A DNA stretch of 64,000 bases, from NCBI GenBank assembly GCA_964504915.1, contig CAZDFH010000003.1, positions 1 to 64,000 on the forward strand, written 5' to 3'. The notes below the pieces were generated by a model, which did no database searches, was not told the origin of the DNA, and saw only the letters and a program-made list of their open reading frames with translations. Position numbers and translations under genes: made by a program. Shown here piece after piece: positions 11,283 through 22,160 of this stretch. The stretch's first letter is position 1, and every line of letters starts with the position of its first letter. This DNA comes from CAJBLF01 sp964504915. GTDB lineage: Bacteria > Patescibacteriota > Gracilibacteria > Absconditabacterales > Absconditicoccaceae.

Positions 11283-12395
11283 ATGGAAAACAAAAAAATA
11301 CTCTGAATAAGTGTCTTGGTAAGCGTGGTGGTCACGTTTTTGGGCTGTCTTATTCTCGGACGAATCGTTATGCAGGCCAATACACCTACACCTATGGTAG
11401 TTCCTAACACTTCTAGCTCAGATACTTTCCAGCAAACTGTTTTGACTACACTTTCTTCTGCATCTACTTCTGTGGTCAGTATTTCTATCAATAAGGACAT
11501 CAAGGCATATATACAAGATCCTTCACAGACCGTTAGTCCCTGAGCTATTCAAGATACTAAACTTGGTTGAGCAAGTGGTATATTGATTAGTAAGGAAGGG
11601 TATGTGTTGACCAGTAAGCATGTATTTTCTAATACGGGAGTAACGTATCAGGTGACTTTATCTGATGGTAAAACCTATGCTGTGGATAAAGTACGGTTTG
11701 ATGATGCATTAGATTTAGCAGTCCTCAAAATTGCTGGTAGTGGAGATAATTTTCCTGTAGCTCATTTCATCTCTTTTACTCAACCAGCACAGATAGGTCA
11801 GTTTGTCCTTGCACTTGGTAGTCCAGCTTCTGAGGCATTGAGTGTAACCTTTGGTATCTTGTCATCTACCAACAAAACATTCACTATCAATACCACGAAT
11901 ACTTATGTGGGACTGTATCAGACGGATGCGCTTTTGGTCGCTGGTAATAGTGGAGGTCCATTATTAGATTTGCAAGGCCAGGTATTGGGTATCAATACTG
12001 CGGTAGATACGAGTCAAGGGCGTGCTTTTGCCTTGCCAGTCAGCCAAGAATTTATTGCTACGACGCTTGCTTCATTAGCTACCTATAGCCAAATAGTCAG
12101 ACCATTGCTAGGATTGCAGTACAAAGATATTACTCCTACTTTACAAAAAGATAAAAACCTGCCTGTCTCTGCAGGAGTCATTGTTACGGATGTACTAGCT
12201 TGATTGCCAGCAGAACAAGCTGGATTGCAAGCTGGAGATATCATCACTGCTATTAATGACAAAGCCATTACTTCTCAGTTACCATTCTTATATCATATAT
12301 ATACCTATTTACCAGGGACGACACTTACCCTAGATGTACTGAGAAATGGTACGGCTATAAAAGTCCAGGTTGTCTTAGGAGAAAATTGAGGGTAA
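11283..12395 (+). CDS. HtrA/DegP-like serine protease with PDZ domain
   Basis: 370 aa. An N-terminal membrane anchor (about residues 6-28) precedes a trypsin-like domain with the catalytic triad in recognisable contexts: His in SKHVF, Asp in DALDLAVLKI, Ser in GNSGGPLLD. A C-terminal PDZ domain follows (PAEQAGLQAGDIITAIN). The protein would be anchored outside the membrane, degrading damaged surface proteins. TGA codons encode Gly at several sites, including the last residues before TAA. Only one PDZ is present, as in the DegS/HtrA-like group. Confidence 0.93.
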
Positions 12396-12511
12396 ATACT
12401 AGTTCTTGGCTTGCAGATCACATATTTTGTCTATATAAACCGTTTCCTATTCTGCTATATAATTATTTTCTTAAATGTAAACCCTTAAATAGCGTGATTT
12501 AGAGGCTAAAT

Positions 12512-12540
12512 TTGAAATTGGGTCCCTTTTCGACTACAAT
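12512..12540 (+). promoter_or_regulatory. Predicted promoter of the TPR gene
   Basis: TTGAAA (12512-12517), 17-bp spacer, TACAAT (12535-12540), 44 bp before the ATG of the TPR gene. Confidence 0.4.
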
Positions 12541-12584
12541 TGAATATATGTATTTCTTGATCTTTTTATCTTCTCTTGAACGTC

Positions 12585-13217
12585 ATGCCAGTATACATTC
12601 CCGAATCTCTTATTACTGAGATAGAAGAACTCAAAGAACTTGGTAAATTTGATGAGGCTATTAAGAAGGTAAACGCTATCCTTTTTAAGGATCCTCACAA
12701 TGAAGATGCACTGTTGCAGATCACTGATATCCAGTATAGAAAAGGTGATATCGGCAAAGCTGCTAAGGCTATCGACTTTCTCAATAGTAATAAGAATAAT
12801 AATGATCCCCTTGGTCTCTATATTAAATGAGTCCTTGAGATGGAAAAAAATCATTGGCTTGAGGCTAAGAAATTTTTGCAGAAAGCATTGGAATTGACTA
12901 AAGCGGAAAATCATGAGATTGTGAGATGTTATGGATTATGTGAATATCGGTATGGGAATAGAGAAAAATGACTGAATCTCGTGAGAGATGCGTTTGCGAT
13001 GAATAATAAGGATGCAGAAATAGTCTATAATCTTATTGAAATTTACATCCTAGAACATAAATATAAGAAAGCAAAAGATATGATTAGATATTTCTACAAA
13101 CATCGTGATGATTTGGAGCTGATAGATAAGAAGCTTGATTTCTATGATCATAAAATCGGGCTATTTGAGAAGTTTATTACGATTCAGTGAGTCTTTCAGA
13201 AAAATAAAGATGCGTAG
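12585..13217 (+). CDS. TPR-repeat protein
   Basis: 210 aa, helical, with tetratricopeptide-like helix pairs (for example LGKFDEAIKKVNAILFKDP, HWLEAKKFLQKALEL and HKYKKAKDMIRYFYKH). TPR arrays act as protein-binding scaffolds; the partner is unknown. No signal peptide. ATG at 12585 is preferred over TTG at 12576. It lies 24 bp upstream of ftsX on the same strand, so the two may be co-transcribed. Confidence 0.7.
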
Positions 13218-13241
13218 TCTTTTATTACCTTATATCTTATA

Positions 13242-14192
13242 ATGTTGGGATTTCATGTATCCAAGTTCGTCAAGCAAGACTTTCAAGCCATCCTCAAACA
13301 TTTTCGAGGCAGACTGCTCGGGATTAGTCTTCTGATAGGTTGTTTGTTATTTTTGTTGAACATATTTCTCGGTGTAGGACTCTATGCCCACAACTTCTCA
13401 GGTGAACTCAAAGATAAACTCGGTATGTACTTCTATATCAAAGATACTCCAGGGCAAGAAGATCAGATCTATAATGAAGTCATCTTGATGAAAGATGAAT
13501 TGCAAGCCCAGGGACTCAAAGTGATGTTTGCATCCAAAGATGATGCTCTAGCATTCTTACAGAAAAAAATTCCTGATGTGGTAAATAATTTCCAGAAATT
13601 TGGCATTACCAATCCCCTTCCAGCGACGCTGTATGTAATGTTTAGTAGCGATGACCAATATTCTGCACTCAAAACTATAGTTCTCAAGCACAAAGATATC
13701 ATCCTCAATACTAAAGATGTCGATGATGGTACGACGATTAGGCAACAAGAAAATAGGATCCTAACTGCGATCAATTTAAGCAACTTTGTACTTTTTGCAT
13801 CGTATGCTGTGATTGCTCTGATTCTCCTTATTGTATTCGCCTTTCTTGGCTTCTTACTCAACAACATCTTCTCTGCATTACATAAAGAGTTTGAAGTGAA
13901 GAAGTTATTGTGAGCAAGCCATACAGATGTCACTAGATCATTTGTTATGGTGACGTTGGATATTATTATTCTGGCGTTCATTGTTTGTTTTGTCTTGCTT
14001 TTGCTGAGTGGTATTACATTGGACATCTACCTCAATAGTCTCTTTGGCACTGGCTTATTGACGATGTTGAGCAACGCATGAGTCGTTATTATCGCACTTG
14101 TCGGTGAGGTTATCGTCATCGGATGAGTAAGTATCGGATTGGCGTATTTCTTTACTAATGCGTTACATAAGAAGCTTGTATTGGAGAAGTAA
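13242..14192 (+). CDS. ftsX: Cell-division ABC permease-like protein FtsX
   Basis: 316 aa. One N-terminal transmembrane helix (about residues 24-47), an extracellular domain with the FtsX hallmark NPLPATLYV, then three C-terminal membrane helices with the permease loop HKEFEVKKLLGASHTDV (Gly encoded by TGA). FtsX works with the ATPase FtsE to activate peptidoglycan hydrolases at division. No ftsE is adjacent, so its partner must be encoded elsewhere. Confidence 0.9.
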
Positions 14193-14210
14193 GTAATATA
14201 TTTTCATTGT

Positions 14211-14238
14211 AAAAAAGTAGCCACTTGGCTACTTTTTT
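14211..14238. terminator. Bidirectional terminator between ftsX and the phosphotransferase gene
   Basis: Perfect 12-bp inverted repeat AAAAAAGTAGCC / GGCTACTTTTTT with a 4-nt loop. It serves both convergent genes. The TAG stop of the minus-strand gene (14229-14231) lies inside the stem. Confidence 0.9.
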
Positions 14239-15995
14239 ATAACAGTTCAATTGGTCATATTCATTATTACTATATCTCAGTTCTTCAGAATTTTTGTTGC
14301 ATCTTTTGTTCCCATGATGGTCGGTATCCCGTATTCCCTAGCGAGATTCCCCGCATGGCAAAGTATAGATCATTCATCTGTTATTACACCTGCGATATTT
14401 TTCTGCTTTGCCATAAGGTCTGGCGTTGTCATTGCAGATACCACTATATTTCATGGTTCTATTCTCTGATAATCTTGCTTTGTGCGAATGATGATTACTT
14501 TTCATGTAAGGGTGTTTAGCTTTCTCGTATCTATGGATATTCAGCTTACTATTCCTTTGTCCGTTCTTGTATCTGGCTTAGGAATCTTGTTTTCATCGAA
14601 GCCAGTTCTAATCTTATATTTGCCATCATAAAATGTATAGAGAGACTTTGATTTTCTCTTCTTGGAAAGTGTAGTTAGTTTGGATACATAAGAAGGATTT
14701 TCTATGTATTGTTGTATCTCTGTTGGCAATAAAAATGCAATGTCTTTTCATCATGTAACTTTATTTTTTATTCTTTCCCATAGTGGCATATACATATCAT
14801 CGATGATGGTCCTTCTTGACTCGTTAACCTTGTTGAATAACGCCAAAGTTTCTTTCTTCTTGTAGCACACGTTATATTTTTCATATACCATTCATATTAT
14901 TCTAGGGATAATCAGAGATATACTAAGTTTTTCGAAGATTGTCTGCATTTGTGATACGACACTCTTCAATTTTATTTTAGAGTCAGATATCTTTTTTATC
15001 TCTTTGCTTGCGGTATCACAATCATGCTTACATTTCTTTCATAATGGTATGAGCTGATCATTACATATAAGGGTAAAGATATAATCCATCAATAGTTTTT
15101 GGTCTTCCATATCCACATAGATGTCTGCGATTCATTCGTTTACTATTAACATCCTTTTCATTATCTTTTTCCCCAATACTTCATTGGTGAAATTACATCG
15201 TCATTCATGCATGCACTGTTCTGTAAAGAAATCAATTGGACGAGTAATGTACTTTTCATATCATATTGAGGACGTTTTTTGCTTTTTATATTGTTTGTAA
15301 ACAATTGGTCTCGATTGTAATATCTGCAATTCTCACGTAGTATCAATGCATCGTTCTATATCCATTGGGCATCAGAATATGTTGTATACTTTTCTCAGTT
15401 GTTCAAGAATATTGTTTATTTGTTTTTTATTCAAGATATTTGATGTGCCACTTATAATAGCTCCAGTGTCTCTTTGTACAATATAGGGATTGCCAGATAT
15501 TTCTCCACCTACGAGCTTTTCTCAGGTTCATTTGGTGGCTGTGATAATCGACATAGGTAATGATATAGCAATTGGATCATGTGTGAAAGCTATTCATGAA
15601 ATGGATACATCTATCATGGGTTGGATGACTGTGGATATATAAGTTTTTTTTTGTGCCATGACATATTTCAAAGCTTGTTTAATGGCTTTCGAGCTACTGG
15701 AATTCACATCGAGACGTGTATTGTATATACCGGAAAAACTAGCTTCTCATGAGTCTTCTCCGATTCAACTACTTCTGATAGCTATTTTTTTTCATGCAAA
15801 CTCTTGTGAAATGATACACGCTATGTTATCAAGCCAATCCGTATTTTTTGTTATCATATAAGATATAGCCAGACCATCAGGAGTGGAAAATCAGGCTTGT
15901 ATAAGTTTGGATAAACCCATTGCTTTTCATCCATAGAGTGAAGTATCATTTGGTGTGAGCTCACTTATTTTTTTGATATATGTGGTGGGGTTCAT
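14229..15995 (-). CDS. Dikinase-type phosphotransferase (ATP-grasp plus swivelling His domain)
   Basis: 588 aa. The N-terminal ~230 residues match the PEP-synthase/PPDK ATP-binding domain: GGKAMGLSKLI, then IAIRSSGIGEDS...ASFSG, then ITATKGTGEKLVGG, then LQILQSRPI. The C-terminal ~110 residues match the phosphohistidine swivel domain: TDEGSILCHAGNLAREYG with the catalytic His in CHAG. There is no C-terminal PEP/pyruvate barrel. The order ATP-grasp, variable middle, His domain resembles rifampin phosphotransferase, so it may phosphorylate a small molecule using ATP (inference). It follows hutU by 19 bp and is the last gene of the hut cluster. Confidence 0.75.
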
Positions 15996-16014
15996 GGTGT
16001 CGCATGGTTTAGGG

Positions 16015-17988
16015 TTAGATAAAATTGGGTATGGTCACTTGTAAATTTGGATATTTTTTCATTAGGTTTTTGATAGACTGGATGGCTCCTCTGTTTCCTG
16101 CTCTTGCCCTTCTTGCTAATCAATTAACAACATCTCGGAATAACATATTTTCGATTATATCATCTAGTTCTTCATTTCCGTCGAGTACGAGACCAAATCA
16201 GCCATTTATTACTTCTCCTCGTCCTACTCATCCACCGTTGTGAAGAGATACCCATGTAGCTCATCTGATTGCTCATCATATGACATTTTGTATAGCCATA
16301 TCGGCTGTCTTATTGGATCCGTCTTTGATATTAGAAGTTTCCCTATACGGGGAATCAGTTCCTCAGGTATCATGATGGTCTCTTCATATAACTATTGGCT
16401 TGGAAATGATTCATTCTCTAATGGCTTTATTAAATGCTTTAGCTATCGCTATTCTTCACTCTGCATCGGCATATAAAATTCTTGCTTGAGATCATACAAC
16501 CAGCTTATTTTCTCTTGCTCACTGCATCCACTGGATGTTATCTAAAAATTGTTGTTGTGTCTCTGGTAAAGCATTACTATTTAACATCTTCATAACCTCT
16601 ATGGCGATTTCATCGGTTTTCTCTAAATCGGTATTATTTCACGAGGTGCAAACTCGTCTAAATGGGCCGAATCCATAGTCAAAACAGAGAGGTCACATAA
16701 TATCTTCTACATAAGAAGGATATTTATATTCCCATTCATCTTTAAAGATATCTGCTTGTGCTCTTCATGCTTCGAGTAAAAATGCGTTTCCATAATCTCG
16801 GAAATACATTCATCTTTCCGTGAGTGTGTTAATTGCTTTTATCTGTTTTTTTAGAGATTCTTGCACGAGTGTTTTAAATTGCTTTGGATTCTCTGTCATT
16901 ATTTTGTTTGCTGTCTCAAAATTTAATCAAGCAGGATAGTATCCTCCCCCATATGGATTATGTAGAGATGTTTGATCGGTTCCAAGATCAACCTTGATAT
17001 CTTCTTGAACAAGCTTCTCTCGAAGATCTACAATATTTCATTCATATCCTAAGGAAATTGATTTATTTTGAAGTTGAACTTCTTTGATTCTTGAAATTAA
17101 TTGATTGAGGTTCTTGTATGATTCATCCAATCGTCACTGCTCCATCCTTTTTTTTATTACTTGCGGATTGATTTCTGCGATTACGCCGATAAGTCAGGCA
17201 ATTACTGATGCTTTGGCTTGTGCACCAGACATTCCTCATAATCAGGAAGAAACGAATAATTTTCTTTGTGTAGTGGATTTCTCTTTCGAAATAATTCTGC
17301 AAGCATTGAGCAAGGTAATGGTAGTTCCATGGACGATCCCCTGTGGTCATATGTACATTCGAGAACCTGCTGTCATTTGGCCATATTGCGTGTATCACAA
17401 AGCATATCATCTTTCATATTCACTTGTGGTGGAATAATTTGGTATCATCATACCGTTGGTGATAACTACTTTTGCTGCATCTTTTGTACTAGGGAATAAT
17501 CCCATGGGATAACCAGAATACATCGCAAGTTGTTGATTGTCTGTCATAGTGGCTAGATACTTCATGGTAAGCAAGTACTGTACCCAGTTTTGGAAAACAC
17601 TCCCATTTCATCCATAGACCACCAGTTCATCTGGAAACTGTGCCACTTTGGGATCTAGATTATTCTGTATCATTAGCATCATAGCTGCAGCTTTCTGTAT
17701 CTGGCAGGGATATTCATCGATTGGTCTCGCATAGATTTTATAGTCTGGTTTGAAACGATACATATAGATATGTCCAAAATCATCGAGCTCTTTAGCAAAT
17801 TCTCATCTAAGAACATCTCGCCACGTACTAGGAAAATAACTTAATGCATTTTGCACGGCTTGTTGTTTTTCTTTGTTATTTAACACCTCTTTTCTCTTGG
17901 GTGCATGAGAAGATTGAGGATTTCGTATTTTATATGCTGGTAATTCTTTGGGGATACCTTGAATGATCGCTTGCTTGAAGTCTAGCAT
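16015..17988 (-). CDS. hutU: Urocanate hydratase
   Basis: 657 aa. Urocanase converts urocanate to 4-imidazolone-5-propionate using NAD+ as a bound electrophile. Signatures: YGGNGSVFQNW; the dinucleotide site SSGLGGMSGAQAKA (two Gly as TGA); GTDQTSLHNPYGGGYYPAG; GPFRRVCTSG; GRDHHDTGGTDSPYRET; and ATWVSLHNGGGVG. It is longer than the ~550-aa proteobacterial enzyme and closer to the long form. Many in-frame TGA codons all fall on Gly. It lies 29 bp after the alpha/beta-hydrolase gene and 19 bp before the phosphotransferase gene. Confidence 0.95.
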
Positions 17989-18017
17989 TTCTTGTCGGTA
18001 AGAAAGATAAATATGAT

Positions 18018-18821
18018 TTATTTTTGGATGAAAGCTAAAATTGCATGAACGGTTTCATCTACCGCTTCTTTATGTCTGAAGTCGTGTCAGCATTCGTATT
18101 CTATAGTCACGGAAGTGACAGGTATATTATTGTTTTGGGCAAGTTGTACTCGTCTATTAAGCTGGGTATATGGTACTTTTGTATCGTCTTTTGCTTGGAC
18201 TATGAGAAGATCTGGTTTCCTGCTCCTTTTACTGACTTCTACAAATGTAGACTCGATAGCTTGTTTTTTTGTTAGTAACTCTTGTACATACTCCTCAGTT
18301 TGACAGTACAATCTCTGCCCATTAGCTGTTGCTATTACTCATGCTTGGATGTGTTCCTGTAATCAGCCGAAACCATAGAATATTTTTCAGCTCATGCTAA
18401 CTACAGGATGTTCATCAGGTTTATTCATTACCTCATTATAGAGCTCTTGTGTATCTAGTCTTCATGCTACGATAATGAACTTATCGAAGTCTTTAATTCC
18501 CAGTGATGCCCCTACTAGTGTTCATCATACACTCCTTCATACAAGATATTTTTTTATCTTATTATATCATACCATCTGTCTCTGAATTATTTGGAGTGAA
18601 CTCATTAGACTTTGTTCGAGTAATTTCATCGTTCTTTGCTCTATGTATCATATTCATGCTGTTCCTGGTGATGCTAATACAATAACTGTTATTCCATTTT
18701 CTATAGCTTGTTTGACAAATGTTTGTAATAATGGATTTTTTTCATCAGCAAAGGGGGAGTCACTCATTCACGGCAATCGTATGATAAGACCTTTAGGATT
18801 CTTTGCTTTATAGATGTTCAT
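18018..18821 (-). CDS. Alpha/beta-hydrolase fold protein
   Basis: 267 aa. The nucleophile elbow GRSVGG (G-x-S-x-G, about residue 97) follows a strand, and later DDTKVPYTQ (candidate Asp) and CGHDFRH (candidate His) complete a plausible catalytic triad. The topology fits small serine hydrolases or acyl-peptidase-like enzymes. Substrate unknown. Position inside the histidine-degradation cluster (44 bp after the small gene, 29 bp before hutU) suggests it acts on a pathway intermediate, which is inference. No signal peptide. Confidence 0.7.
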
Positions 18822-18865
18822 GATTATGTGTGTAGGTAACATAAAGAATTATATATCGGTATCGG

Positions 18866-19069
18866 TTATTCGTAGCGATTTGTTATTCCTTTAGGTGCAA
18901 CCCCTCGTATTCAGTCTAATTTCTTACTAACTGTTGTCTCTGGGAGAGGCTCGATCTTTTTTCTGTATTTTAATAAATTTAGATTATTCATGATGACAGA
19001 TCTAAACTTATCTATTAATAGTCGTCTATCCTGTCACTCGATTAAACTATCCCATTTTTCTTTTTCCAT
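18866..19069 (-). CDS. Small hypothetical protein in the hut cluster
   Basis: 67 aa, basic, with two TGA (Gly) codons. It lies 28 bp after hutH and 44 bp before the hydrolase gene. I recognise no family. The spacing matches its neighbours, which supports it as a real gene, but the evidence is positional only. Confidence 0.5.
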
Positions 19070-19097
19070 TAGGTGGTTTGTAATTAAATAAAATTCA

Positions 19098-20627
19098 TTA
19101 CTTCAATTTTCCCACTACTTTCTCTACTACTTCAAGCATTTGGTACTTCCTTACTAGAGGCACAATAATCTCTATATCTTTGTAGAATGCTCTGTCCTTC
19201 TCTATTGCTGGACTAACCGTTCTTACGAGATTATAGACTGCTTGAAATGTGGGTGATGGTTTAAGGTTTTTTTTGAATTCATAAGCCTGACATACTACTA
19301 AGAATTGTATGGCAACTACGGCCTCTGTATTTTTGATAATTTCTCTTGCTTGTCTGGCTGCTATTGTACCAAACGAAACGTGATCTTCCTGGTTGGCTGA
19401 TACAGGGATTGAATCCACACTTGCTGGACTTGCCAAACTTTTGTTTTCGGATACTAAAGCCGCCTGGGTATATTGGCTTATCATAAGCCCAGAATCGAGC
19501 CCTGGTGTTTTCACTAGGAATGCTGGTAATCATCATGAACAAGCAGGATCCAATAAATTATTGGTCTGTCTTTCTGATAGATTTCATAGGTCGGTTATTA
19601 TTATACCAAGGAGATCTTGTGTATATCCGATTGGCGCTCCATGAAAATTTGCTCAAGCTAAAGCCACTTTATCTTTGGTAATGAAAATTGGATTATCGGC
19701 CACGGAATTCATTTCCGTTTCTGTCATCTGGCGTATAAAATCTAATGAATCTTTCATCGCTCATAGAACCTGTGGTAATGCTCTCAAGGAATAGGCATTT
19801 TGTACATTCTCTTTTTTCTGTTGCATAATTTCGCTACCGACAAGCATTCTACGAATATTCTCTGCACAATTATTCTGTCATTTGTATGGTTTAAGCTCAT
19901 TATATCTTGCATCAAATGCACTCTCTACACAATTTAATACGTCCAATGTCATACTACCACTGATTTCTGCCTGTTTGATTAATCTTTCTGCATCATAGAT
20001 ATTAAATGCAGAGATGGCTGACATAAATTGCGTGCCATTCATGATGGCTAGTCATTCTCTATAGGCAAGTGATATCAGTGGGATTTCTGCTCTCTTCATT
20101 GCTTCTTCCCCTGTCAGTATTTCTCATTGATAATATGCATTTCACTCTCCTATGATGACTAGTCCCATCTGCGATAAAGGGGCCAAATCTCATGAGGTAC
20201 CTACAGATCATTTATCATAGAAGGTTGGTACAACTCCTTTGTTTAACATTTCTACAAAGGTCTCTAATAATTCTACTCTTACGCCAGAATATCCTTGGGC
20301 GAAGACGCTAAGTCTGAGAAATAAGGTTGCTCTTGCGATTTCTTCTTCTACGAAATTACCGTATCCAGAAGAATGGGCTCTGAGCATTCTTGTAGATAAC
20401 TCTCCTGCTTGTTCTCTGGAGATAATGACGTTTCCGAATCATCATATCCCAGTGTTTAGGCCATACATCACATCTCCACGTTCTAGCATCTCTGCTATCG
20501 CATCTCGATTTTCTTGGACTCTGGTTAGGGTTTCTTTCGGAATAATAATTTTTGCTCTATCGCGTCACACAGAGATGACGTCTTCGATACTGATGTTTTT
20601 GCCTGTTAATAAAATTTCTTTGTTCAT
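19098..20627 (-). CDS. hutH: Histidine ammonia-lyase
   Basis: 509 aa, full length. The enzyme removes ammonia from histidine to give urocanate, using an MIO group formed from an internal tripeptide. The MIO region reads GSVGTSGDLAPLSQMG; the tripeptide is Thr144-Ser145-Gly146 where Ala-Ser-Gly is usual, and Gly146 is encoded by TGA. YGLNTGIGGFG, VADNPIF and PASVDSIPVSANQEDHVSFG are typical. It is the second gene of the cluster, 28 bp after the nitrilase-family gene. Confidence 0.96.
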
Positions 20628-20655
20628 TGGAATAGGAATAAAATAATAAAAAATT

Positions 20656-21441
20656 TTATTGAATATTGTAATAACTAGTTCTTCTATCTTTCAAAAGGTC
20701 ATTGAATTCATTATATACCTTATTTCTTGCCTTACTGATATCGATATCGACCACTTGGATATCTTCAGTGTTTTCTTCGCCTTGTGCTAAAGTTTCCATT
20801 CTTGGTCAGATGATCTCTGAACATCCACTAAACTGCACTCCTCTTTCTTCGCCTACCCTATTGACGGCGATGACGTATACTCAGTTGGAGAGAGCATTGG
20901 CTCTAGCTATAGTCATGACCTTACTTGGCGATGTTTTCAAACAGCAGGTTAAGCATAAGATCTCGGCTCATTGCAAAGTAAGTGTCCTATATACTTCAGG
21001 GAACATATAGTCGAAGCAGACCATAAGCCCTATGTTTCCTATCGGTGTTTGAAAGACTTCGTATTTGTTCTCTCCTTTATCAAAGATCAAATTTTCTTTG
21101 TAAAACAAATGTTTTTTCTGATTTTTCCCCACATATCAGTCTGGTCCCACCAGAATGGTGGTATCATAAAATTTGTCTTTTTCTACTTCGGGCATACCTA
21201 CTACGAGATACACTTCATATTTTTGTGCTAATAAAATTAATTTTTTCACTGTTGGTCCGTTGGGAATAGGTTCACCATATTTTTGTAATTCTTCTTTGTC
21301 TTGAAACATATAGCCAGTTGTAAAAAGTTCAGGGAGAACCAATAAATCAGCATTTATGTTTTTTAACCTGTCTTCAAGTTTCTGTATATTGGCATTGATT
21401 GAACCAAAAGTAGAGTCGAGTTGTAAGAATGATACTTTCAT
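20656..21441 (-). CDS. Carbon-nitrogen hydrolase (nitrilase superfamily)
   Basis: 261 aa. The Glu-Lys-Cys catalytic triad is visible in standard contexts: LLVLPELFTTGY (Glu), GKNQKKHLFYKE (Lys) and IGLMVCFDYMFPE (Cys). The family hydrolyses amides, carbamoyl groups and nitriles. The nearest general pattern is omega-amidase or N-carbamoylputrescine-amidase-like; the substrate cannot be read from sequence. As the first gene of the hut cluster it may hydrolyse an amide-type intermediate or release ammonia. MKVSFLQLD is a typical family start. Confidence 0.85.
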
Positions 21442-21461
21442 AGTAATTGATTGGCATAAAT

Positions 21462-21490
21462 AAAAAAACTCCCTGTTTTCCCAGAGAGTT
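21462..21490 (-). terminator. Terminator downstream of tRNA-His
   Basis: On the minus strand AACTCTCTG pairs with CAGGGAGTT (one G-T pair), followed by a T-run. It lies between tRNA-His and the hut cluster, so the two are probably separate transcripts. Confidence 0.75.
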
Positions 21491-21598
21491 ATTGAAAAAT
21501 TTCTGTTATTGGGAAAACTTATCTGCGATGGTAGACGTGATGGCGATGGAATGTTTTGTTTATAAATAGCAGCATATATCAAATGATATCTAAATAAA

Positions 21599-21676
21599 TG
21601 GGGCGGTCGACGAGATTCGAACCCGCGCTATCTTGAGTCACAGTCAAGTGCTTTAACCAGCTAAGCTACGACCGCC
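21599..21676 (-). tRNA. tRNA-His (anticodon GTG)
   Basis: Cloverleaf on the minus strand: acceptor GCGGTCG/CGACCGC, anticodon loop CTGTGAC with GTG, T loop TTCGAAT. The extra G at position -1 is encoded and faces C73, the histidine identity pair, and CCA is encoded. The 5' end is 4 bp from an 18-bp palindrome. Confidence 0.95.
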
Positions 21677-21679
21677 AAT

Positions 21680-21697
21680 ACTTTACTCTAGTAAAGT
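21680..21697. promoter_or_regulatory. Palindromic operator candidate 1
   Basis: ACTTTACTCTAGTAAAGT: perfect 8-bp inverted repeat around 2 bp. It has the same half-site (ACTTTA...TAAAGT) as the palindrome at 21725, with centres 45 bp apart, and contains CTAG, the core of known TrpR operators. Confidence 0.65.
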
Positions 21698-21724
21698 AAT
21701 AATGATTTTAAATTAAAATGCAAG

Positions 21725-21742
21725 ACTTTATTGCAATAAAGT
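21725..21742. promoter_or_regulatory. Palindromic operator candidate 2
   Basis: ACTTTATTGCAATAAAGT is a perfect 18-bp palindrome covering the -35 of the promoter for the TrpR-family gene. This geometry fits autorepression. Confidence 0.7.
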
Positions 21743-21758
21743 AAAGAATCCGTATAAT
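21731..21758 (+). promoter_or_regulatory. Predicted promoter of the TrpR-family gene
   Basis: TTGCAA (21731-21736), 16-bp spacer, TATAAT (21753-21758), 26 bp before the ATG. The -35 lies within operator candidate 2. Confidence 0.65.
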
Positions 21759-21784
21759 GCCTCTATTTATCCCTTGAAACCACT

Positions 21785-22060
21785 ATGCAGGACTCACATT
21801 TACAAGTACTTTCTTCTGATCTACAGAAGGCGTTCCTCTCTCTCAAAACCAAAAATGATGTCTTTGCTTTCCTGAGAGATTTACTTACGGCTGATGAAAT
21901 AGCTGAATTTTCTCTGAGATTAGATATTGCCAAGAGATTGGATCAATGACAGCTCTATAAGGATATAGAGAAAGCAACCAAGGCTTCATCTACGACAGTA
22001 GCTAGAGTGGCTAAATTTCTTCACTGACCATTTGGCTGATATAAGAAAGTATTGAGATAA
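21785..22060 (+). CDS. TrpR/YerC-family transcriptional regulator
   Basis: 91 aa. FLRDLLTADEIAEFSLRLDIAKRL is followed by a helix-turn-helix region KATKASSTTVARVAKFLHG, the TrpR/YerC-YecD fold. Members repress transcription, classically in response to tryptophan; the YerC branch has other or unknown ligands. TGA encodes Gly at several places, including HGPFGGYKKVL at the end. It is divergent from tRNA-His and the hut cluster, with two matching palindromes between. I infer that it represses itself and perhaps tRNA-His; control of hut genes is possible but unproven. Confidence 0.8.
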
Positions 22061-22100
22061 CGGGTAACAGATAACGGATAAACGTAAAAAGTTTGTATAC

Positions 22101-22141
22101 AAAAAAACAGGCCAATCCGTGAAGAAAGGTCTGTTTTTTTT
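22101..22141. terminator. Terminator of the TrpR-family gene
   Basis: AAAAAAACAGGCC pairs with GGTCTGTTTTTTT (one mismatch) around a ~17-nt loop. It is followed by T-run sequence in the plus direction and is usable on both strands. Confidence 0.75.
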
Positions 22142-22160
22142 AATGTCTTCTATTCTAGTC

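Noticed and set aside
17123..17410. Minus-strand ORF inside hutU in another frame.
   Set aside because: The urocanase frame is continuous here with conserved motifs; the alternative frame is a shadow.
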